A stretch of DNA of 64,000 nt from Dichotomocladium elegans (lineage: Eukaryota; Mucoromycota; Mucoromycetes; Mucorales; Lichtheimiaceae), in NCBI GenBank assembly GCA_025716815.1, contig JAIXMN010000039.1:1-64000 (forward strand), given 5' to 3'. This document shows positions 56,995 through 64,000 of the stretch, in pieces. Below the pieces are notes generated by a model, which saw only the letters and a list, made by a program, of their open reading frames with translations, was not told where the DNA came from and ran no database searches. Position 1 is the stretch's first letter. Every line of letters starts with the position of its first letter. The position numbers were made by a program, and so were the translations under genes.

Positions 56995-57289
56995 TGTCGT
57001 AGCACATATTGCTCGACCAATCAACGTCATTCATTATTTTATCCTTTTCTGTCTTCTTCCCCAGTGAAAGCACAGCCGGTCGTAATTCCCTCTTTGGACG
57101 CATCGCCGAATGCCTTTTCTATCTTGTCTCCATATATTATTATTAGATATCAAAATAGTATAAATATCCAAGTAGTCCCTATACAATAAAGATCATCTAT
57201 CTATCTATCTGCGACTCTTATTCTCCCCACTGTTACTCTTGCGTCGTTGCTATTGGCCACGGTGTAACCGCCAAAATACAAGCACGACA
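56995..57289 (+). repeat. Gypsy F 3' LTR
   Basis: 295 bp, preceded by GAGGAGGGGATAT. It is followed by the second AGAC. Confidence 0.93.
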
Positions 57290-57313
57290 AGACGACACAC
57301 TAAACAAAATAGG

Positions 57314-57317
57314 AAAA
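57314..57317 (-). terminator. Pol III terminator of the tRNA gene
   Basis: TTTT on the minus strand, 4 nt past the discriminator base of the tRNA; a second TTTT lies 4 nt further on (57306-57309). The LTR stack begins about 16 bp beyond the first T-run. Confidence 0.75.
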
Positions 57318-57321
57318 GGGA

Positions 57322-57394
57322 GGGGTCAACCGGGATTTGAACCCGGGACCTCACGCATCCGAAGCGTGAATGATAGCCACTACACCATTGACCC
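57322..57394 (-). tRNA. tRNA, anticodon CGG (proline by the code)
   Basis: 73 nt without an intron. Acceptor stem GGGTCAA/TTGACCC, 7 bp. The A box TGGTGTAGTGG and B box GGTTCAAATCC match the Pol III promoter consensus. Anticodon stem CACGC/GCGTG with loop TTCGGAT gives anticodon CGG; T stem CCGGG/CCCGG. The D stem is weak (3 pairs). Position 37 is A, where tRNA-Pro usually has G, so the identity is less certain than the tRNA call itself. CCA is not encoded, as usual in eukaryotes. Confidence 0.88.
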
Positions 57395-57600
57395 ACTCGC
57401 TTGGTTACGCTGGTTTCTAGAGATCTTGTCCCGTTTCGCTTTCAATATCTTTATCCAGCCCAATGGGTACTCAAACTAGCAGTAAACAAGAGGAAATGCG
57501 CCGAGGAAGCCTTGATTTCAGGAGGAAGCGGAATATAAAGATAGGAGTCAGATAGATAGACTCCCCTTTTATTGTAGCAAAGGATACAGCTGATATTTAT
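57395..57600. other. Upstream flank of the tRNA gene
   Basis: No gene or repeat recognised apart from short GATA-rich sequence near 57540-57565. Confidence 0.5.
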
Positions 57601-57727
57601 ACTAACTAGCCTCCAGCTTCTTTCACCTATCTATTGGCTGGGCCCCTCCACTATACTACATGTCAGTCACCTCCTGGACTTCAGAGAATTCAGCTAGCTG
57701 GGGGAGGTAAACCCCCTTAGACCCCCG
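57601..57727 (+). repeat. Left 127-bp inverted repeat around the Pif1-like remnant
   Basis: Inverted, imperfect match to 60262-60388; both contain TAAACCCCC and TAGACCCCC. This arm has TA/CA where the other has CG in many positions. Confidence 0.8.
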
Positions 57728-58439
57728 CTGAATCCTGTGGAAAAAGCTAGAGTTGGATTTCGCTTTAAGTATGTCATGAAAGAATAACAATCCTAGCCTT
57801 TTTATTTAAGGATGGTAGTTAGCTAGCTAATTATGACGTAATAAAACCAATATATGGTAATTCCAGCGGGGTTTAGCTTACTTTTTGACTGATCTGATTC
57901 GCCAATTGTTCGGGCCGATTTGGTTGTGTTACGTGGTCCTGACGGAGTCTGAGGTTTTGCTTTTTGTTGCTTTTTGTTGGATTAGCATTGAGATTCCGCG
58001 AGCATTTTGGTTTTCCCATTGGCCAAAATGGTCCTTTTCTTGGAGTTGCCTGTGGTGGGTATTTTCTTTAGTCCCATGATCATCCCCTTTGACCAATAGC
58101 CTTTTCTTTTGCAACCTTCACATGTGCCTCCACAAGTGCAGCTGAAGGGGTTACACGTCAGGAAACGTGGCAAAGACGTGAATGGCATGCATCAAAATGA
58201 TATTATCTATTCTTTTGACCCATTGAAGCTCTGGAATAAATGTTCGCCAACAAATGGCGGATAATTACTTCTTCGAGTTCCGACAATCCATAGTATGCCC
58301 AATAACCAGGACCTTCAGCAGCAAGATCTAGATGCCATCTATCAGCGCCATTAATTCGATCATGCAAGCATCAGGCCACCGATTGTCAGATTTTCCGACC
58401 CTGCCCCAGGAATGCTGAGACACTCTCAAAGATACTGTG
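57728..58439. other. No recognised gene
   Basis: Lies between the left inverted repeat and the helicase remnant. If this was a Helitron-type element, a Rep/HUH domain would be expected here, but I see none. Confidence 0.5.
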
Positions 58440-60127
58440 CCACCAACCCACATTCTGATCCATGCTGAATATACGCAGTATCGCCAATAATGAACAAGCT
58501 TTCCAAATACCGAATTGGTCCACACTCTCAATGATCACCAGAGAGTTGTGTATAATGCACATTATCGCGTCAATTGCCGAGCAATCCAGCGACCCCCATG
58601 TACCCCAGCTATTCCTCATCAATGGCCATGGTGGTACTGGAAAGTCTCAAGTATTCAAGGCTCTCCTGACGCATGTGCTCTCTCAACAGTAGATTGCTTT
58701 GCCTGTCGCCTCTTCTGGCATTGCCGTGATCCTGCTTCCTGGTGGCTGCACGGCTCACAGCCGCTTCAAGGTCCCACTGGACCCTGACGAAACAAGTACA
58801 GGATTTTCAAGAAGAAGTTTGCCAAAAAATCTGGTTATTGGTATAGACCGTCTAGGTTTTTCGTTTTTTTTGCTTCAAATTCGAATGCAAATTTTAGTAT
58901 TTCGTTTCTCTTCTTCTTTTGAAATTAGAATGAAACATAAATGGTTGGCCTCCCAAAACTATTCTGGTGTAAAAAGCGGAGAAGGAAGACTAACCTACAG
59001 CCTTGATTGGAATGTTCTTGCTGCTATTGCCTTTAAATTTGACAAAAGCGTAGCAACGAAATACTAAAATTTGTATTCGAATTTGAAGCAAAAAAACGAA
59101 AAACCTAGACAGTCTATACCAATAACCAAATTTTATGGCAAACTTCTTCTTGAAAATCCTGTACCTGCAGCACCAGCCTGACCAGTGCAGACGCCCAGAG
59201 GTCGTCTCAAAAACCATCCAGTGCATTATGCTTTGGCCCGATGTTCGCGTTCTGCATCTGGACATCAACATGCGAGTGCAGAATGCAGGGCCTCAAGCCG
59301 TTTTCCTTTGCTGACCTGCTTCTTGCTGTTGTTGACGTCCGACCACCTTACCAGGAAAGTTTCGAGATTCCCGCAACAGTGGCGTATTGATGCAAATGAC
59401 AGCATGGATCTCATCGATGCCATTTACCCATCAATTCGCCTCTCCAGTCAGCCGTCTGCCCAATTCCGCGATGGTGCTATCCTTGCCACGAAGAATGCCG
59501 ATGTTGACGATATTAACAACAAGGCTTTCAGTATCTTTCCTGGCGGAAGCAGAGAGTACCATTTGCACAACCGCATCATCGACGCTGACAACCCCAATGT
59601 AGCCGCTGCAAGTTACCCTCCCGAGTTCCTCGACAGCCTTAATTCTGCAGGGGTTCCTCCACACTGCGTGAGGTTAAACGTCGGTATGTCTTTGGTATTG
59701 TTGCGAAGTCTCGATCCTGGAGTAGGCCTCTGCAATAGTACCAAGGTCATCCTCACAAGGCTTATGGATCATTCAATTGCTGTCAGAGCGATTGCTCACA
59801 GACCGCAGGGCATGGAGCACATTCTGCCTCGGATCAACCTATGCACTAAAGACAGCGAGATGCCATTTGTCCAGTGTCGTCGCCAATTGCCTGTTCGTCC
59901 TGCATTCGCCATGACCATCCATAAAGCGCAAGGCCAAACACTGTTCCGTGTCGGTATCCACCTTCGCGAACCAGTATTTCGCACACGGGCAGTTATATGT
60001 CGCGCTGTCACGAGCAACAAACCCTGACAACCTGCGCGTGGCAGTATATGGTGATATGACAGCTACCCACCCCGCAACAGTGAATGTGGTGTATCCCGAG
60101 GTTCTTCTCCGCCAGTCGTCCTCTATA
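58440..60127 (+). pseudogene. Pif1-like helicase fragment (Helitron-type), broken
   Basis: Pieces in several frames: TLNDHQRVVYNAHYRV, then LFLINGHGGTGKSQVFKALL (Walker A), a TAG, IALPVASSGIAVILLPGGCT and AHSRFKVPLDPDE. A MITE follows. Then PEVVSKTIQCIMLWPDVRVL, LDINMRVQNAG, MDLIDAIYPSI, ILATKNADVDDINN, SYPPEFLDSLNSAGVPPHC, NVGMSLVLLRSLDPGVGLCN, RPAFAMTIHKAQGQTLFRVG and, after a frameshift, AHGQLYVALSRATNPDNLRV (final helicase motif). The order matches the C-terminal helicase of Helitron-encoded proteins or free Pif1-like genes. The section with the DEAD-like motif II is missing around the MITE. No Rep domain or Helitron ends were found. Confidence 0.8.
58799..59161. mobile_element. MITE copy 3 (363 bp)
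   Basis: Same family as copies 1 and 2; TA on both sides (58797-58798 and 59162-59163). It is inserted in the helicase remnant. Confidence 0.92.
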
Positions 60128-60261
60128 TAAACATTAACTATGCCCATACGATTCCTTTTTAGTTATGACGCCAACTTTTTTCTCCATTCATTAAAAACCA
60201 AGACCTGTCCCGTGTAACCAACTTGCGCCACAAAGCAAAAATCTATTCTCCACGACACGTA

Positions 60262-60388
60262 CGGGGGGTCTAGGGGGGTTTACCCCCCAGCGAGCCGAAT
60301 TCTCTGTAGCCCAGGAAGCGACTGACACGAAGCGCAGCGCAGGGGCTCAGTCAGCAGACGGGCGAAAGAGGCTGGAGGCTCGTCAGTA
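60262..60388 (-). repeat. Right 127-bp inverted repeat
   Basis: Mirror of 57601-57727, richer in CpG. It contains the near-palindromic GGGGGGTCTAGGGGGGTTTA. Confidence 0.8.
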
Positions 60389-60963
60389 TTAGAATAGACT
60401 ATTGGTCTGTATGCAAGTTAATTTACAAATATGGTCAGCCCGATTTTCTTAAAATTTGATTTGGTTAATTTTCTAACGAGGCTAAGGTCTGCGGCCGATG
60501 ATTGGGCACAGATTAGAAAGTTGCCTGTGGTAGCATGGTTTTTATTTCTGAGGCTGTTAGAAAAGTATCATATTGGTGGTGGTTTTTGAGTATTTTACCA
60601 CACGTTTATGCTATGAGAAGGGTAGCTGTGATGGATTTAGAGCAGCGAAAATCATATGTTAACTTGCGATGCAGATATTACTAATACCTTTTTCACATGT
60701 TAATTTTCCACACAGTGCTTCTTGCCGCAGCAAGAGCAGAAACAGTTGGACCAATCATCACAGCAGAGTTGACCTTCTTAGATGAAACATCCAAACAGAA
60801 GCCTTGGCGTTCTTAAGTGAAGCATCCACATAGAAGCCTTGGTCTTCTAACACATGTACATAGCTCACAATAGAGGAACCGATCCTGTATATCCTAACAT
60901 ATGAAACTGTTTGCATCTGTGGATGTCTTACTTCTCTAAATCGAAGCTTGATCTGAATTCATA
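60389..60963. other. No gene; short imperfect tandem repeat
   Basis: The only structure seen is a two-copy repeat of about 40 bp at about 60776-60855, with AGAAGCCTTGG in both copies. Confidence 0.5.
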
Positions 60964-61281
60964 CAGGGTTTTCAACAAGAAGTTTGCCACAAAATTTAGT
61001 TGTTCGTATAGACCGTCTAGGTTTTTCGTTTTTTTTTGCTTCAAATTCGAATACAAATTTTAGTATTTCGTTGCTACCCTTTCGTCAAATTTAAAGGCAA
61101 TAGCAGCAAGAACATTTCAATCAAGGCTATAGGTGAGTCCTCCTTCTCCTCTTTTTAAACCATAATAGATTTGGGAGGCCAACCATTTATGTTTTATTCT
61201 AATTTCAAAGGAAGAAGAGAAACGAAATACTAAAATTTCTATTCGAATTTGAAGCAAAAAAAAACGAAAAACCTAGACAGT
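60964..61281. mobile_element. MITE copy 4, truncated, interior reversed
   Basis: Left end CAGGGTTTTCAACAAGAAG preceded by TA. The interior runs in the opposite direction to copies 1-3 (TTTCGTTGCTACCC comes first). The right end stops within CTAGACAG, lacking about the last 48 bp and the terminal CCTG. Confidence 0.85.
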
Positions 61282-61411
61282 ATCTGAACCATGAAACTCA
61301 TCCGAGACTCAAAATTACCCAGCGGAATATGAAAATTTTGGCTTGAAAAAAAAGGTATTTTTTGGTCCCCAGCGAAAAAGTGGGAAAATACCTTCAAAAT
61401 ACCTAAAGTAT
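61282..61411. other. Short non-coding stretch
   Basis: No gene recognised; poly(A)-like run near 61346. The duplicated GGGACTCATCT is at about 61421-61442, at the edge of the next feature. Confidence 0.4.
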
Positions 61412-61618
61412 TTACCCTCTGGGACTCATCTGGGACTCATCTGGTTCCACGAACGATTGGCCCAATAGAAGAGTTGCCTTGGTATCGCAATCCCAAATAC
61501 AGGCATTGTTTTTACACTCCACCACGATATGCTTCCCTCTGTTGAATAATGCATAGTGGAAGCACTTTGGTGCAGCTTGTTGCCGCCGTAGATAATTTTT
61601 ACGCTTGACAGCATACAT
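61412..61618 (-). CDS. Hypothetical 68-aa frame, possible 3' exon
   Basis: The minus frame reads YAVKRKNYLRRQQAAPKC and later IVVECKNNACIWDCDTKATL, with three cysteines in the second stretch. The composition looks protein-like, but it is short and the start is not secure. It could be the last exon of a decayed transposon gene. No family recognised. Confidence 0.3.
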   Translation of the reverse strand: MYAVKRKNYLRRQQAAPKCFHYALFNRGKHIVVECKNNACIWDCDTKATLLLGQSFVEPDESQMSPRG

Positions 61619-62014
61619 ATCTACTGTTCTACTGAACGTATTATAGCAATACGTAGCATATTCATATATTCATTTATCACATAGTGCCTGAAAAGCAACG
61701 TGCCCTGGGAGAACTTTCATGATCTGAAACTTATTAAAGAGTAAATAGTTTTTGATGATCACTTTGCCCGGTTTTAAATATATGAATATGTATTTGCCCA
61801 CACGAGACTTCTCGGATAATCTTGAGCGTTGATTACTAACGTAGTTACACCAACAGAATATGTATTTTCTTATAAATATGAGCGAAATATGTATCTACGT
61901 AAGGATGCAATATCCATTTCCTTGTTTACCTGTAAGTGTTGCAATTTATAAATCGCGTTCGGCGGCATTGTCATTTTGTTGATTTGCTTCTTACCAAGGT
62001 CTGACCCTTTATCG
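61619..62014. promoter_or_regulatory. AT-rich upstream region of the Crypton-type gene
   Basis: No open frame. It presumably contains the promoter; TATAAATCG near 61946 is a candidate TATA element about 65 bp before the ATG. Confidence 0.35.
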
Positions 62015-64000
62015 ATGAACAATACGCAAGCAGCCAACAATCCAACGACAGTCGATGACGAAGGACTTCAGCGCATGATCGACAATAATGCAGTCATGTA
62101 CCGCAGCAATCAGATGATTATCGCTCAGAACATGGCTGCCCGGCCGTCGAACACATCTAAGGCGTATATGGCAAAGCAAGAAGAATGGAAGGTAGCAAGT
62201 TGTACAGCTTAAAGCAAAAAAACAAAATGATGCTAATAACATTGTCGGCATAGAGAGATGGTGTCTTGAGCAAAACTTCAGCGATGGGGAAACAGTTACC
62301 AATCAAAAGCTGAGCTATTTCCTTGCGGAATTCGTGATGAAGCGTGGAAGAAAGCTGAAGAGAAATGCCGACGACACCCCGATCGCATTAAGCAGGGAAT
62401 CTATCCTTGGATACGTCAAAGCTGCCGTGGATCTGTACAACAAGCAGAAAACTTTGGGTGCCAATCCGCATGGTCATGCAAGAGGTCCACTTGTTCAAAC
62501 TTTTTTGAAGACAATTGACATACAAAAGGCCAAAGACAAGCGAAAATATTTTGAAGACCGGGGAAAGAATACTCTTAACGATGGCTATACAAAGCAAGAG
62601 CTCCAACAAGTCAGCGAATATTTTCTTGTGCGAAAAAATAATCCAAGTGGCTGCAGAGATCGACTATGCTTCCTACTGAGCCATGCAATGCTGTGCAGAA
62701 GCCAGACTACCCTTGGCATGCAATTTGCGGATCTTTTCTCTCTCGAGATCGATAATCAAGGCGCCTCACAATGTGTGGCATTGGTCGCAACAATCACGTT
62801 CGGGAAGACAAACCAGCACGGAAAAATCGAGTACGGGTCTTCAATAAGGAGCAAAGAAGTCGAGTTATGCTCAGTTGGCGCACTGGCCATGTATCTTTTT
62901 TCTCGCTTCCACTTTGAAAACGAACCTTTTCTGGACTTCACCAGGCGCGAGAATTGGTACGAAACCGTCCTTTTCAAGGGAGCAGATAAATCCACGCCAA
63001 TAAGCTATCGAGCTCAGCACAAGGTTTACCTCGAGGCTTTCAAAACTCTGGGGATCCATACGTCCAAAGTAACACATGCGAACAGAAAAAGTGCACTCAA
63101 CATGATCGCACAAGAGAATGTCTCCGGAGATCAACAGCGGATGGTAGGACGGTGGGGAACTGATCGAATGGTCGGCTGCTATGTTTCAAGTTTACCGGTC
63201 GAGGCGATGAAAAGCTTAGCTGGGTTCCCCAATCATCCTGGCAACTACTTCCTGCCTCGCGCCCTGGTGATCCCGCCAAACGAGCTACAGGCGATGATCT
63301 TTCCTGAGCTCGACCAATGGAAGGAGAAGTTCGACAAGCATGACGGCTCAGTACAAGAACATATCGCTGGACCTAACGTCTTGTCGCTGCTTCGGTACCT
63401 CAGACTTGTACTTCTTCAGGTACTTAAGGCTAACGTTTTACTGCACTGCTGAAATTGCAAAAAGAGTCTAATTCGTTATATTGTATTCAATAATTGACAG
63501 GACGCCGTGTTGTTAAAGAAGAAATTCCCCGACTTCTATCTCTGGTCCTGTAACATATTCTCGCACGAGCTATTTCAACAATTTGAAACAGAACTGCTCG
63601 CATCGCTCCAAGAAGATGAAGTCGCGCTCACTGCCTCACAAAGGCTACAAGCAGCCTTGCCGGAGCTCATTTCAAGCTTGAATGACGGCTTCGAATCCAT
63701 CCACTCCTCCCTCGCAGCCATTCGATCTAACCAGGCAACCGAGTTCCGTAATATGAACCAAGGGTTTAAAGATTTCTTTGCCCTTGGCAACGCCTGCTTC
63801 AATAACAACAGCTCAACAGCTCAATTGTCTGCCTTGACATCGATTGGTACTGGCATTAGCTCGACTCCCAGTGTCAACTTGGCGACTCCAACACCTGACA
63901 ACAGTCCCCTTCAGGGTGGTATCCCCTTATACCATCTTAACCGAAGTCTTATTACCATTACAGACGTATGGCGGGAGTATGTTAATGGTATTGCTGGCGG
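62015..64000 (+). CDS. Crypton-type tyrosine recombinase with GCR1_C-like C-terminus (3' end outside window)
   Basis: Exons 62015-62191, 62256-63419 and 63501 to the window end; introns of 64 and 81 bp, GT-AG, all phase 0. The N-terminus has YMAKQEEWK joined to RWCLEQNFSDGETVTNQKLS (SAM-like DNA-binding part). The catalytic domain is tyrosine-recombinase-like and resembles Ndc10 domain II: R in SHAMLCRSQTTLGM, then CSVGALAMYLFSRFHFE, HxxR in THANRKSALNM, and W and Y in VGRWGTDRMVGCYVSSLP. Exon 3 begins DAVLLKKKFPDFYLW and ends in YHLNRSLITITDVWREYVNG, the beginning of a GCR1_C-type domain. Cryptons move by cutting out a circle and reinserting it by recombination without DDE chemistry. No stop or frameshift is seen in more than 610 codons. 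Confidence 0.88.

Larger units (their letters stand above)
52896..57289 (+). mobile_element. Gypsy F: intact Gag-less Ty3/gypsy element (4394 bp)
   Basis: LTRs of 295 bp at 52896-53190 and 56995-57289 that differ at about one position, so this is probably the youngest insertion. 4-bp target duplication AGAC. It has one long open frame and no capsid gene. It is inserted 4 bp from the end of the 3' LTR of E. Confidence 0.95.
47528..57297 (+). mobile_element. Gypsy E: intact Ty3/gypsy element, 3' LTR split by gypsy F
   Basis: 5' LTR 47528-47923 (396 bp). The 3' LTR is 52504-52895 plus 57294-57297, with gypsy F between. The LTRs differ at about three positions. Direct repeat CACTAA at 47522-47527 and 57298-57303. 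Gag and Pol frames are both complete, so this copy may be active. Its right end lies 24 bp from the 3' end of a tRNA gene. Confidence 0.94.

Noticed and set aside
29912..57297. Explaining the stack only by a preference for inserting into LTRs
   Set aside because: D, G, H and E are not inside LTRs; they lie side by side in about 10 bp of unique sequence next to the tRNA. LTR preference could add to the pattern but does not explain these four.
57322..57394. tRNA-Arg with anticodon TCG
   Set aside because: Shifting the loop by one base to give TCG destroys the anticodon stem; CACGC/GCGTG pairs perfectly only with anticodon CGG.
57597..60400. Complete Helitron
   Set aside because: No Rep/HUH motif, no terminal TC and CTRR-hairpin ends, and the flanking inverted repeats do not fit. 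Only a Pif1-like fragment can be supported.

Overview
The window looks like part of a transposon-dominated nuclear chromosome of a filamentous fungus, most likely an early-diverging lineage (Mucoromycota-like). The reasons are short GT-AG introns of about 50-80 bp, Ty3/gypsy elements, a Mutator-like element, Tc1/IS630-like DDE elements, a tnp2-type transposase, a PIF/Harbinger pair, a Pif1-like helicase remnant and a Crypton-type tyrosine recombinase with a GCR1_C-like tail. I see no ordinary housekeeping protein gene. The only cellular gene I can name is one tRNA.

Layout. 1-12300 is a higher-order satellite: 1.74-1.80 kb units built from 33-bp and 55-bp minisatellites around a GC-richer core of about 0.5 kb, ending in a pure 55-bp array. 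12301-13354 holds a small two-exon hypothetical gene. 13498-18925 is a decayed Tc1-like transposase gene split by a TA-flanked MITE and by a 4469-bp Mutator-like element with 802-bp inverted repeats and a 10-bp target duplication. 19951-22829 has an unrecognised multi-exon gene converging on a tnp2-type transposase with one nonsense codon. 22830-26427 is a Tc1/IS630-like element that is more than half terminal inverted repeat. 26430-29187 is a PIF/Harbinger element with an intact DDE transposase and a convergent Myb/SANT partner gene whose intron carries another copy of the MITE.

29912-57297 is a nested and end-to-end stack of LTR elements, named here from the oldest-looking outwards: B (remnant), A (chromodomain gypsy inside the LTR of B), C' (solo LTR inside the LTR end of B), D (decayed gypsy without Gag), G (solo LTR), H (solo LTR holding gypsy C, which itself holds a copia-like solo LTR), E (intact gypsy) and F (intact gypsy without Gag, inside the 3' LTR of E). 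The stack ends 24 bp from the 3' end of a minus-strand tRNA gene at 57322-57394. Peeling the insertions off one at a time by their target duplications puts all nine gypsy-type insertions 24-62 nt downstream of this tRNA. This is the strongest candidate here for an undescribed system: LTR retrotransposons that appear to home to the region just past a Pol III terminator.

57601-60388 is a pair of 127-bp inverted repeats around a broken Pif1-like helicase that also carries a MITE copy. 60964-61281 is a truncated MITE. 62015-64000 is an intact but window-truncated Crypton-type recombinase gene.

How the parts relate: the DNA transposons encode their own transposases and serve as landing sites for one another; the MITE shares its terminal 9 bp and TA target with the long-TIR Tc1/IS630-like element, a possible mobilising source; gypsy E could supply Gag to the Gag-less F. 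All family calls were made by eye from motifs; no database search was run.
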